Assembly: GCA_018241785.1 (NCBI GenBank)
Contig: JAFEDF010000143.1
Location: 1 to 35,084, forward strand
Length of the DNA stretch: 35,084 bases
Reading direction: 5' to 3'
From: Pseudomonadota bacterium
GTDB lineage: Bacteria > Pseudomonadota > Gammaproteobacteria > Burkholderiales > Casimicrobiaceae
Each line of letters opens with the position of its first letter. Positions within the stretch are counted from its first letter, which is position 1. The translations under genes and the position numbers were made by a program. Of the stretch, positions 10,180 to 18,369 are shown piece after piece. Under the pieces are notes generated by a model that ran no database searches, was not told the DNA's origin, and saw only the letters and a program-made list of their open reading frames with translations.

Positions 10180-10252
10180 GGGCCCGTAGCTCAGTGGTCA
10201 GAGCAGGCGACTCATAATCGCTTGGTCCCTGGTTCAATCCCAGGCGGGCCCA
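10180..10252 (+). tRNA. ileX: tRNA-Ile2 (anticodon CAT, lysidine type), easily mistaken for tRNA-Met
   Basis: A 73-nt cloverleaf folds fully. Acceptor GGGCCCG pairs with CGGGCCC and the discriminator is A. The D stem is GCTC/GAGC. The anticodon stem-loop is GGCGA-CTCATAA-TCGCT. The T arm is CCTGG-TTCAATC-CCAGG. The anticodon is CAT. The anticodon arm and its flanks (GCAGGCGACTCATAATCGCT) match what I recall of E. coli tRNA-Ile2, not elongator tRNA-Met, whose stem is ATCAC/GTGAT-like. So C34 should be converted to lysidine by TilS, and the tRNA should read AUA. The 3' CCA is not encoded (ACCCG follows) and must be added by the CCA enzyme. It lies between a divergent acetyltransferase gene and a convergent kinase gene. 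Confidence 0.88.
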
Positions 10253-10270
10253 CCCGTCTTCCCGCGCGGC

Positions 10271-11641
10271 TCAGGCCGCATCGTGCGGAGGCGCCAGCGG
10301 AATGAGGACCGTCACGGCGAGGCCGGTGCGTGCCGTTTCGTCGGACCAGTCGAGGCGGACTTGCGCGCCGATGCGCTCGGCAATGGCGCGAACGATGGAC
10401 AGACCCAGCCCGGAGCCGATCTCTTCGTTGCCGATCGTGCGATAGAAGGCGCCGAAGACCCGCTCGCGCTCGTCCGGCGCAATGCCGGGCCCGGTGTCAC
10501 GCACGCGCAACGCAGCGCACCCGTCGACGAGACGCACCGAGAGATCGACGCGGCCTCCGTCGGGCGTATACCGGATGGCGTTGTCGACGAGGTTCCTGAC
10601 CAGCGCGATCATGTCGAGTTCGGTGACCGCTACCCCGGCGTCCCGCGCACCCTCGACGCCGATGTCGAGGTGCTTCTGCTCGGCGAGCGGCATACGGTCC
10701 TCGAGTACCCGGCGGAAGACCGCCTGGACCGACACCGGTGCCTTCGGCGCCTCGGCCGGTGACTGCGCCCGCGCCAGTGCAAGCAGTTGATCGAGCAGCG
10801 CCCTGCCTCGACCGATTCCCTGGCGCAGCAGGGCGAGCCGCTCACGCGCCGCGGCCGGCATTTCGGCATCCGCCAACCGCTCCGCCTGCAGTGACAGCGC
10901 AGTCAGCGGCGAGCGAAGCTCGTGTGCGGCGTCGGCGACGAAGCGGCGCTGCGATTCCATCGCCTGCCTCGCGCGGGCGAGCAGGCGGTTGATTGCCATG
11001 GCGAACGGGCGCACCTCGACGGGAAGGTGACGCTCTTCGACGGGGTGGAGCTCCTGCTCGGCGCGCTGGTCGATTTCCTTCGAAAGTGCAGCGATCGGCC
11101 CGAACATCTGGCGCACCAGTCTGGCGACGATCAGCAGCAGCACCGGCACGAGGAGCAGCACGGGGGTCACGGTGCGAAGCGCGCCGCCGCGCGCGTTTTC
11201 ATTGCGAAACGCGGACTCCTGCGCGACCGCGATGCGTTCGCCGGTGGCCGTCGTTCTCACCAGCACCCGGAACGTCTCCCCGCCGACGTCGACCGTGTGC
11301 AGGCCGTCGGCGAGCGTCGCAGGCAGCGACAGCGCACCGCCGGCATCGACACCCGGCCCGGCGGCACCGCCCGCATCGAGGCGCTGAACGATGATCCGGG
11401 CCTCCTCGTCGGTATCCACCGCGCGCGGAACGGGACCGGGAAGTACCACCGCCATGCGCTGCCGCTCGATCAGGTGGGCCACCTGGCGCAGGAGCCCGTC
11501 CTGCAGCTCGTGCGCCTCGTCGAACGCCGACATGAACGAAAGGACGCCCGCGACGCTCGCGAAGGCGAGGATCGCCAACGACAGGGTGACCGACAGCTTG
11601 AGCTGAACCGACTCGTTCAGGCGCCGCCTGAGACCATCCAT
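10271..11641 (-). CDS. Sensor histidine kinase, QseC/PmrB-like
   Basis: Inner-membrane sensor kinase of 456 residues, partner of the adjacent regulator. TM1 is about residues 16-38 and a periplasmic domain of about 115 residues follows. TM2 is about 158-176 (VTPVLLLVPVLLLIVARLV), then comes a HAMP linker. The HisKA box FVADAAHELRSPLTALSLQ has the phosphoryl His at 240. The ATPase part has the N box LVDNAIRYTPDGG (Asn354), DTGPGI at 382-387 and GSGLGLSIV at 409. All catalytic motifs are intact. Its ATG overlaps the regulator gene by 25 bp, so translation is coupled. The periplasmic domain has no signal I recognise; the nearby PepSY protein is a candidate partner. Confidence 0.9.
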   Translation of the reverse strand: MDGLRRRLNESVQLKLSVTLSLAILAFASVAGVLSFMSAFDEAHELQDGLLRQVAHLIERQRMAVVLPGPVPRAVDTDEEARIIVQRLDAGGAAGPGVDAGGALSLPATLADGLHTVDVGGETFRVLVRTTATGERIAVAQESAFRNENARGGALRTVTPVLLLVPVLLLIVARLVRQMFGPIAALSKEIDQRAEQELHPVEERHLPVEVRPFAMAINRLLARARQAMESQRRFVADAAHELRSPLTALSLQAERLADAEMPAAARERLALLRQGIGRGRALLDQLLALARAQSPAEAPKAPVSVQAVFRRVLEDRMPLAEQKHLDIGVEGARDAGVAVTELDMIALVRNLVDNAIRYTPDGGRVDLSVRLVDGCAALRVRDTGPGIAPDERERVFGAFYRTIGNEEIGSGLGLSIVRAIAERIGAQVRLDWSDETARTGLAVTVLIPLAPPHDAA

Positions 11642-12282
11642 CCGACACCCCTCACGTTCCTGATGACATCGCTGCCGAGCTTGCGGCGCAGCGCGTGGAT
11701 CAGGAACTCGACCGCGTTGCTTTCGACCTCCTCACCCCAGCCGTAGATGCGATCCTCCAGTTCGGTGCGCGAGAGGATCGCCCCGGGCCGGACCAGCAGG
11801 GCCCGCAACAGCGAGAACTCGCGATTGGACAGCTGCACCGGCGAAGCACCGGCAACGGCCGCCTCCTTCAGCACCGGATCGAGCGACACCACACCGTTGC
11901 CGAGCAAGGGTGCGGCGCTCCCACCCTTGCGGCGCAGCACCGCCCGCATCCGCGCGAGCAGCTCCGCGATGTCGAAAGGCTTCAGCAGATAATCGTCGGC
12001 GCCACCGTCGAGGCCGCGCAGGCGATCGTCGAGACTGTCGCGCGCCGTGATGATCACGAGTGGAACCGGATCGGCGCGCGCGCGCAGGCTCGCCAGCACT
12101 TCGAGCCCGTCCCTGCCGGGCAGGCCGAGGTCGAGCAGCACCAGGTCGTAGTGCTGGCAACCGAGCGTCGTGAGCGCCGTTTGCCCGTTCTTCACCCAGT
12201 CGGCCGCGTACGCCGCATCCTTCAATGCGGCGCGGACCGCCTCACCGATCATCGGGTCGTCCTCAACGAGCAGAACCCGCAT
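11617..12282 (-). CDS. OmpR/PhoB-family response regulator, QseB/PmrA-like
   Basis: A 221-residue DNA-binding regulator. The receiver domain has the acidic pair Asp8-Asp9, phospho-acceptor Asp51 (LVLLDLGLPG), Thr79 and Lys101 (LLKPFD), all in place. The C-terminal winged helix reads VQLSNREFSLLRALLVRPGAILSR...VEFLIHALRRKLG, the OmpR-type recognition helix region. It starts 22 bp after the stop of the COG4705-like gene and runs 25 bp into the kinase gene, so the three are probably one transcript. The paired direct-repeat boxes at 13173-13190 and 13647-13664 are likely targets, inferred from their 11-bp period and CTAAG half sites. Confidence 0.92.
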   Translation of the reverse strand: MRVLLVEDDPMIGEAVRAALKDAAYAADWVKNGQTALTTLGCQHYDLVLLDLGLPGRDGLEVLASLRARADPVPLVIITARDSLDDRLRGLDGGADDYLLKPFDIAELLARMRAVLRRKGGSAAPLLGNGVVSLDPVLKEAAVAGASPVQLSNREFSLLRALLVRPGAILSRTELEDRIYGWGEEVESNAVEFLIHALRRKLGSDVIRNVRGVGWMVSGGA

Positions 12283-12304
12283 CGCTCCTCCGTTCGATTG
12301 CCGT

Positions 12305-13063
12305 TCAGTGCGCGGTCCGCGCTGCCCGCTGCCTGAAGATCAGGACCCCCGCCACCATGAATGCAAAGAGCGCCGCCGACGCCGCGTAGCGGCTGAGTGC
12401 CAGACCTCCCGCATTGAGCGGCTTGTCGAGAAAATCTCCGACCACGGCTCCCAGCGGACGGGTCAGGATGAACGCAGCCCAGAAGCGCACCGTGCGCGAC
12501 ACGCCTGTCCAGCGCTGCGCGGCCGCGAGCAGAGCGAGCAGCCCGCCGAATACGAGCGCCGCGCCGCCATAGCCAAGGTTCGCCGTGCCGGAGGTCCAGT
12601 CGCCGAGTGCCGTGCCGAGCGTCTGCGAGAACATGATCGTCACCCAGTAGAAGGCCTCCGCCCTGGGCGTGCTGATGCTGCTCACCGAAACGGAGCCGAG
12701 CGATCGATACCAGACGAGAAGCGAGCCGAGCAACAGCGCCAGCAGCAGCGTCGAGCCGCCAGCGTACCCGATTCCGAGCGAGCGGTCCGCAAGATCAGCC
12801 AGCGTCGTGCCGACCGTGGTGGTCGCGACGATGGTGGCCCAGTAGAGGAACGGATGGAACCCCCTCGCGCGGATCTGCGCGATCACGGCGGCGGCGAAGA
12901 TCGCAGCGAAGATGCCCGTTCCGACGAGATAGCCGAGATGCATCGACATCGAGACGGCGTCGCCGCCGGTTTCACCGAGTGTCGTGGCTGCGATCTTGAT
13001 GAGCCAGAACCCCAGCGTGACTTCGGGAACTTTTGCGAATGCGCGTGCGGTGGATGTCGTCAT
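12305..13063 (-). CDS. COG4705-like membrane protein with four internal W-x14-D repeats
   Basis: A 252-residue polytopic membrane protein of unknown function. The ATG at 13063 has a good ribosome site (GAGGAAGGA) and is preferred to a longer frame. It has about eight hydrophobic segments in four repeats. In each repeat a Trp (20, 75, 140, 195) is followed exactly 15 residues later by Asp (35, 90, 155, 210), with a Gly 5 residues before the Asp. A Tyr lies 10 residues after the Asp in three of four. Repeats 1-2 and 3-4 are offset by exactly 120 residues, so the protein looks like a duplicated two-repeat unit. The membrane Asp residues suggest ion or metal binding, which is inference. Its neighbours, a PepSY protein and a two-component system, suggest an envelope-stress or metal response. 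Confidence 0.82.
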   Translation of the reverse strand: MTTSTARAFAKVPEVTLGFWLIKIAATTLGETGGDAVSMSMHLGYLVGTGIFAAIFAAAVIAQIRARGFHPFLYWATIVATTTVGTTLADLADRSLGIGYAGGSTLLLALLLGSLLVWYRSLGSVSVSSISTPRAEAFYWVTIMFSQTLGTALGDWTSGTANLGYGGAALVFGGLLALLAAAQRWTGVSRTVRFWAAFILTRPLGAVVGDFLDKPLNAGGLALSRYAASAALFAFMVAGVLIFRQRAARTAH

Positions 13064-13256
13064 GGGAGTCCTTCCTCGGTCAGGGATGGATCGCGGCGCG
13101 CTGATCGGGCGCCGCGTCCCGGCGCAGGCGCGAATGAGCAAGCTGGGCGGCGGCCACCAGCGTGACGTCGCTGACTTAGCAGTCGCTTAGGTCCCTCGTG
13201 AGGCCTTCGTGGCCGGATCGCCGTTTGAGAGGCGACCCGGTCATCCCCACAGGTGG
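13064..13256. other. 193-bp spacer upstream of the COG4705-like gene
   Basis: The spacer between the PepSY gene stop and the next gene carries a regulator-like direct repeat at 13173-13190. No coding frame is convincing. The COG4705-like gene therefore probably has its own promoter, besides any read-through from the PepSY gene. Confidence 0.6.
13173..13190 (-). promoter_or_regulatory. Putative response-regulator box 1 (CTAAG-N6-CTAAG)
   Basis: Read on the minus strand it is CTAAGCGACTGCTAAGTC: two CTAAG half sites 11 bp apart, one helical turn, the layout bound by OmpR-family dimers. It matches box 2 upstream of the PepSY gene at 15 of 18 positions. It sits about 110 bp before the COG4705-like start. 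PmrA/QseB sites have a similar form (TTAAG-type halves at 11-bp period). Confidence 0.65.
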
Positions 13257-13592
13257 TCAGTCCTGCTCGTCGCCATCGTCCTCGCGGTCTGCCTGGTCCT
13301 CGACGGACGAAATGACGTTGCCCTTGCTGGCATCGACCCTGACGTCGAAAACCGAGGTGCCGCTGACAATCTCGACGTCATAGACCGAGTCTTGCCCGGA
13401 TTTCTCGTACTCCGCACGGGACGCCTTGCCGTTGGCGTATTGCTCGGCGATCGTCACGGCCTGCACAAGCGGTACGCTCGCCGTGTGAATGGCGACTGCG
13501 TCGTTTTGCGTGCTGCCGGTCGCCGCATACGCGACCGCGCCGCTCGCCGCCAGGGTGATGGCAACGAGGGTCAGTCTGGTGTGGTGGTACAT
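13257..13592 (-). CDS. Small secreted PepSY-domain protein
   Basis: A 111-residue periplasmic protein. The ATG at 13592 has a ribosome site GGAGAGG 5 nt upstream and gives a signal peptide (MYHHTRLTLVAITLAASGAV, cleavage after AYA). The rest is a single PepSY domain: VQAVTIAEQYANGKASRAEYE, then YDVEIVSGTSVFDVRVDASKGNVIS, then an acidic tail (DQADREDDGDEQD). PepSY domains inhibit proteases or act as small periplasmic sensors or ligands. Such single-domain proteins are often coded beside QseBC/PmrAB-like systems. The position upstream of a membrane protein and a two-component system, with the same operator, suggests an accessory or output protein of that system. Confidence 0.85.
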   Translation of the reverse strand: MYHHTRLTLVAITLAASGAVAYAATGSTQNDAVAIHTASVPLVQAVTIAEQYANGKASRAEYEKSGQDSVYDVEIVSGTSVFDVRVDASKGNVISSVEDQADREDDGDEQD

Positions 13593-13646
13593 GGTGCCTC
13601 TCCGAAAACGCGCAGGGATTTGCGCATTCGAGAGGCTACCGATCAA

Positions 13647-13664
13647 GACTTAGCCGGCGCTGAG
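13647..13664 (-). promoter_or_regulatory. Putative response-regulator box 2 (CTCAG-N6-CTAAG)
   Basis: On the minus strand CTCAGCGCCGGCTAAGTC, matching box 1 at 15 of 18 positions, with the same 11-bp half-site period. It ends 54 bp before the PepSY start codon. TTGATC follows almost directly (a possible -35), so the box sits where an activator would touch RNA polymerase. Confidence 0.65.
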
Positions 13665-13695
13665 GCTGCGGGGGTGGCCTCCGGCCGCTCAGCGC
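13657..13695 (-). terminator. Inverted repeat at the end of the MaoC-like gene
   Basis: GCGCTGAG (13657-13664) and CTCAGCGC (13688-13695) are perfect complements, with a nested GGCC-TCC-GGCC hairpin between them. The right arm covers the MaoC-like stop codon and the left arm overlaps regulator box 2. It could end rsmI-maoC transcription, but there is no T-tract. Confidence 0.35.
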
Positions 13696-14138
13696 GCGGG
13701 GACGCCAGCGAGATCGAACAGGCTCGTCGCGACCAGTTCGAGGACGGCGACCTCGTCCTGGTTCAGCATCCGCCAGCGCCAGTGCAGGATGCCGAGCGTG
13801 GGCTTGCGCTCCGAGCGGCGCGCGCCGAGGACTTCGGCGTGCAGCGTCAGCAAATCGCCCGGGCGCACCGGAGCGAGCCACTTCAGGTACTCGAGGCCCG
13901 GCGAGCCGAACGACTCCGAGCCGTCGAGAATGCCGGTCACGGCGAGCCGCATCGCGATGCCGGAGGTCTGCCAGCCGCTCGCGATCAGCCCTTTCCACGG
14001 ACCCTTCCGGGCCCGCTCGGGATCGGTGTGGAACCACTGCGGGTCCCAGGCGCGCGCGAACGCGAGGATGTCGTCCTCGGTGACCGATGCAGGTCCGCGC
14101 ACGAGAATCTGCCCCGGGTGGAATTCGGCGAACTTCAT
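13689..14138 (-). CDS. MaoC-like hot-dog fold (R)-enoyl-CoA hydratase family protein
   Basis: A 149-residue single hot-dog protein. The MaoC hydratase active-site pattern is seen in AFARAWDPQWFHTDPERA: Asp32 and His37 in the D-x4-H arrangement, followed by GLIASGWQT. These proteins hydrate trans-2-enoyl-CoA in fatty-acid or polyhydroxyalkanoate metabolism; the exact substrate is unknown. The start at 14138 gives MKFAEFHPGQ, the usual N-terminus. It is 8 bp downstream of the rsmI stop, so it is probably cotranscribed. A TATAAT overlapping the rsmI stop, 7 nt before the ATG, could also give a separate leaderless transcript. Confidence 0.88.
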   Translation of the reverse strand: MKFAEFHPGQILVRGPASVTEDDILAFARAWDPQWFHTDPERARKGPWKGLIASGWQTSGIAMRLAVTGILDGSESFGSPGLEYLKWLAPVRPGDLLTLHAEVLGARRSERKPTLGILHWRWRMLNQDEVAVLELVATSLFDLAGVPAR

Positions 14139-14145
14139 CGCGATG

Positions 14146-14151
14146 ATTATA
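14146..14151 (-). promoter_or_regulatory. TATAAT 7 nt before the MaoC-like start codon
   Basis: On the minus strand TATAAT-N7-ATG. The box includes the rsmI TAA stop codon. If used, transcription would begin at or within a base or two of the ATG. The -35 region is poor, so this is only a candidate. Confidence 0.35.
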
Positions 14152-15061
14152 GAGAGTGCCGCTCGCGCAGCGCGATCGCCCGCGCATAGAGCGCACCGCG
14201 CGATGCGCCGGTCAATGCCGCGGCGACGTGCGCGGCGCGCGACGGCGGAAGCTCGTCGAGCAGCACCGAGAGCACGCGCAGCGCGGCATCGTCGAGCGCC
14301 GCGCTCCCGGTGCGCTCGCCGGCATCCTCCGCGGGCGCGTCGACGATCAGCACGAACTCGCCGCGCCGCCGGTCGGGATCGGCCGCGAACCACTCCGGCG
14401 CATCGGCGAGCGCGACCGACGCGACCGACTCGAACACCTTGCTGAGCTCGCGCGCGACGACGAGCCGCCGCGCGCCGTCGAGCGTCGCAGCGAGCCACGC
14501 CACGGTGGAAGCGACGCGATGCGGCGCCTCGAAGAACACGAGGGCGACCGGCAGCTTCGCGAACGTCGCGACGAGCGCTTCGCGCTCCTTCGCCTTCGCC
14601 GGCACGAAGCCGATGAACACAAAGCGCGCGGCCGCAAGTCCTGCGGCAGACACCGCCGCGGCGAGCGAGCTCGGCCCGGGAATCGGCACCACGCGGTGAC
14701 CAGCGTCGAGCGCGGCGCGCACGAGCCTCGCGCCGGGATCGCTGATCGCGGGCGTGCCGGCATCGCTCACCATCGCGACGCTGCGCCCGGACGCGAGCTC
14801 GCCGAGCAGCGCCGGGATGCGCATCGCCTCGTTGTGAGCGTGGAGCGCACGCGGCCTTGCGGCAATCCCGTAGTGCATGAGCAGCGCGCCGGTGACGCGC
14901 GTGTCCTCGGCGACGACGCTGTCGGCCGTGCGCAGGATGTCGAGCGCGCGCAGGCCGACGTCGCGCAGGTTACCGATCGGCGTCGCGACCACATATAATG
15001 ACCCGCGCTCCGCGCGAAACACGATCGCATCGATGTCGCTCGCCGAAGGCTTCTGCGCCAT
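14147..15061 (-). CDS. rsmI: 16S rRNA (cytidine-1402-2'-O)-methyltransferase RsmI
   Basis: SAM-dependent enzyme that 2'-O-methylates C1402 in the 16S decoding centre; 304 residues with the start at 15061. Family motifs run in order: LYVVATPIGNLRD, VVAEDTR, VSDAGTPAISDPGARLV, VPIPGPSSLAAAVSAAGL, FIGFVPAK and FFEAPHR. The start codon (minus strand 15059-15061) overlaps the lpoA ATG (15060-15062) within the palindrome CATG. Other starts, ATG 15079 and GTG 15025, are possible and would change that overlap. The divergent lpoA-yraN-diaA-dolP neighbourhood is the classical rsmI context. Confidence 0.95.
   Translation of the reverse strand: MAQKPSASDIDAIVFRAERGSLYVVATPIGNLRDVGLRALDILRTADSVVAEDTRVTGALLMHYGIAARPRALHAHNEAMRIPALLGELASGRSVAMVSDAGTPAISDPGARLVRAALDAGHRVVPIPGPSSLAAAVSAAGLAAARFVFIGFVPAKAKEREALVATFAKLPVALVFFEAPHRVASTVAWLAATLDGARRLVVARELSKVFESVASVALADAPEWFAADPDRRRGEFVLIVDAPAEDAGERTGSAALDDAALRVLSVLLDELPPSRAAHVAAALTGASRGALYARAIALRERHSL
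14970..14999 (+). promoter_or_regulatory. Promoter of the lpoA operon, inside rsmI
   Basis: TTACCG at 14970-14975, an 18-bp spacer and a perfect TATAAT at 14994-14999 form a good sigma-70 promoter pointing at lpoA. Transcription would start near 15006, giving a leader of about 53 nt. The promoter lies within the first codons of the divergent rsmI. Confidence 0.6.
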
Positions 15062-16337
15062 GCCCCGTTCTCCCTGCATCCGATCCCGCGCCGCGAGGTT
15101 CGCCCGCCTCGCGCTCATCGCCGTCCTCGGCGCCGGTGCATTCTCCTGTGCGGAGATCGGCCCTGCAACCCGTGCGCCGGCATCGTCGGCGAGCGGGCAC
15201 GTGGCGGCGCGAGGCAGCGCGGCCGAAGGCGCACTGCCTTCGTCCGCAGCGCAAGCGGAGGCGCTGGGCCCCGCGGCGGCAACGGCAGGCTCGCCGGGTG
15301 GCGCCGAGGGTGCCGGTGCGGAGGTTCCCGAGGGATCGGGGCAGGCGCTTCCGGCGGCCACGCTGCCGCCGCCGGCCACGACCGACCTCATCGCCATCGT
15401 GCTTCCGCTCGACGAGCCCGCGTTCGCGCGTGCCGCAACGGCGGTGCGCGACGGCTTCCTCGACTCCGCGCAGCTCGCCGGGGCGAAGGACCGCTGCGTC
15501 GTCATCGGCTACGGCCGCGACGGCGTGGTCGCGGGGTTCGCCGATGCGCTCGCGCGGGGCGTTCGCGTCGCCGTCGGCCCGCTCGTGCGAAGCGATCTCG
15601 CAGCGCTCGCTGCTTCGGGCGCGACGCTCCCGTGGACGCTCGCACTCAACCAGCTCGAGGACACTGCGCCGCTGCCTCCCGCGATCTACACGTTTCCGCT
15701 GTCGGTCGACAGCGACGCACGGCTGCTCGCACGGCAGGCGCGCGCCGACGGCGCCCACACGCTCGACATCGTCGAGGGCGAGACGCCCCTCATGCACCGG
15801 CTCGCGAAGACCTTCGCCGGCACGTGGACGAGCCAGGGCGGCAGTGCGCCGGCGGACTTCGCATTCGATGCCTCGCCGCAGGCGCTCGTCGACCTGCGCG
15901 ATGCGCTCGCGAAATCGCCTCCCGACGCGGTGCTGCTCGCGCTCAACAGCCGCCACGCGTCGCTGGTGAAGCCGTTCCTCGGCACCGTCGCCACCTACGC
16001 GAGCGCGCTCGTATTCGAGCGCCCGACGCTCGCCACCGCGCACGACCTCGACGGCATCCGCGTCGCCGAGATTCCGTGGCTGCTGACCCCCGATGCACCG
16101 CGCTTCGCCGCGCTGACCCCGCGCGACACCGACAGCGATGCGCTCGAGCGGCTCTACGCGTTCGGCTTCGACGCGTTTCACGTCGCGGTGTCGTTTCGCG
16201 ACGGACCGCCGCAATCGTTCGACCTCGACGGCGCGACCGGGCACATCACGCTCGGACCCGGCCGACGGTTCGTGCGCGAAGCGGCGCTCGGCGTCTATCG
16301 TGACGGACAGCTCGTCCCCCTCGACGCATCGCCCTGA
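15060..16337 (+). CDS. lpoA: LpoA-like penicillin-binding-protein activator lipoprotein (short form)
   Basis: Outer-membrane lipoprotein family that stimulates the peptidoglycan synthase PBP1A from the periplasm. It has 425 residues; E. coli LpoA has about 680. The N-terminal TPR-like domain is missing and only the type-I periplasmic-binding-protein-like C-terminal domain remains. The signal peptide RLALIAVLGAGAFSC has a lipobox Cys near residue 23, then an Ala/Gly/Pro-rich linker to about residue 100. The receptor-like domain follows (IAIVLPLDEPAFARAATAVRDGFLD to VYRDGQLVPLD). GAAGG-like GAAGG at 15045 supports ATG 15060; ATG 15033 is an alternative. yraN overlaps its 3' end, and rsmI is divergent, as in enterobacteria. 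Confidence 0.85.
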   Translation: MPRSPCIRSRAARFARLALIAVLGAGAFSCAEIGPATRAPASSASGHVAARGSAAEGALPSSAAQAEALGPAAATAGSPGGAEGAGAEVPEGSGQALPAATLPPPATTDLIAIVLPLDEPAFARAATAVRDGFLDSAQLAGAKDRCVVIGYGRDGVVAGFADALARGVRVAVGPLVRSDLAALAASGATLPWTLALNQLEDTAPLPPAIYTFPLSVDSDARLLARQARADGAHTLDIVEGETPLMHRLAKTFAGTWTSQGGSAPADFAFDASPQALVDLRDALAKSPPDAVLLALNSRHASLVKPFLGTVATYASALVFERPTLATAHDLDGIRVAEIPWLLTPDAPRFAALTPRDTDSDALERLYAFGFDAFHVAVSFRDGPPQSFDLDGATGHITLGPGRRFVREAALGVYRDGQLVPLDASP

Positions 16338-16680
16338 CCGCGCCGCCGCCGGCGCGCGCGCCGAGGCACTCGCCGCGGAGCACCTGCGTGCGCACGGTCT
16401 CGCGATCGTCGCGCGCAACTATCGCACCCGCTTCGGCGAGATCGACGTCATTGCGCGCGAGGGCGCCATGCTCGTGTTCGTCGAGGTGCGCATGCGGCGC
16501 TCGGCGTCGTTCGGCGGGCCGCTCGCGAGCATCACGCCGGCGAAGCGCCGCCGTCTCGTGCTGGCGGCGCGCGGATACCTCGCGGCGCTCGGCCGCGAGC
16601 CGCCGTGCCGCTTCGACGCCATCGTGATGCGCGGGCTCGACCCGTCGACGATCGAATGGCACCGCGACGTGCTCGGATGA
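16300..16680 (+). CDS. yraN: YraN family (UPF0102) endonuclease-like protein
   Basis: A 126-residue member of the UPF0102 family, which has a restriction-endonuclease-like fold. Conserved residues are seen in NYRTRFGEIDVIAREGAMLVFVEVRMR: the Glu-x-Asp and Glu-x-Arg/Lys positions that line the putative metal site. A C-terminal KRRRLVLAARGYLA segment is also typical. No ATG fits; GTG at 16300 gives the usual length and overlaps lpoA by 38 bp. The biological function is unsettled, with a role in DNA processing suspected from the fold. The order lpoA-yraN-diaA matches the classical cluster. Confidence 0.88.
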   Translation: MTDSSSPSTHRPDRAAAGARAEALAAEHLRAHGLAIVARNYRTRFGEIDVIAREGAMLVFVEVRMRRSASFGGPLASITPAKRRRLVLAARGYLAALGREPPCRFDAIVMRGLDPSTIEWHRDVLG

Positions 16681-16695
16681 GCCGCTGCGGGCCGG

Positions 16696-17880
<1,185 letters not shown>

Positions 17881-17884
<4 letters not shown>

Positions 17885-18369
17885 GCGCGCGCCTCACGCA
17901 CTCCGGCAGCGCGCACGTCGCCGATGCGCGGGAAGCGCGCGCGCGCATCGCGGCGCTGCCGCGCCCGCTGGTGTTCACCAACGGCGTATTCGACATCCTG
18001 CACCGCGGGCACGTCGCGTGCCTCGAGGAGGCGAGGAGCCTCGGTGCGTCGCTGGTCGTTGCGGTGAACACCGACGCCTCGGCGCGCCGCCTCGGCAAGG
18101 GAGCCGATCGCCCGGTCAACGGCGAGGACGACCGGATGGCGGTCGTCGCCGCACTTCGCTGCGTCGACCTCGTCGTTCCCTTCGATACCGACACCCCGCT
18201 CGAGCTGATCCTCGCGGCGATGCCCGACGTGCTCGTCAAGGGCGGCGACTACGACGTCGCGACCGCCGTCGGTGCTGCCGAAGTGATCGCGCACGGCGGC
18301 CGCTTCGTCGCCATTCCGTTCCGCTTCCAGCGCTCGACCACCGGCCTCCTCGCGCGCATCCGCGGCTGA
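17881..18369 (+). CDS. rfaE2: D-glycero-beta-D-manno-heptose 1-phosphate adenylyltransferase (RfaE2/HldE C-terminal type)
   Basis: A 162-residue nucleotidyltransferase that would make ADP-heptose from heptose-1-phosphate and ATP for the LPS inner core. The signature FTNGVFDILHRGHVACLEEAR carries the HxGH ATP site. VNTDASARRLGKGADRPVN, LVKGGDYDV and the C-terminal QRSTTGLLARIRG follow the RfaE2 pattern. It is a stand-alone domain; in E. coli it is fused to the kinase in HldE, but separate genes are usual in betaproteobacteria. The TTG start overlaps the dolP stop by 4 bp (TTGA), implying coupling. It is convergent with the next gene, one base apart. Confidence 0.9.

Noticed and set aside
7928..10189. 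753-codon plus-strand frame opposite the PatZ-like gene
   Set aside because: Arg/Asp/Glu/Gly-rich shadow; the minus strand carries recognisable domains.
10180..10252. Elongator tRNA-Met
   Set aside because: The anticodon is CAT but the anticodon stem and flanks match tRNA-Ile2.
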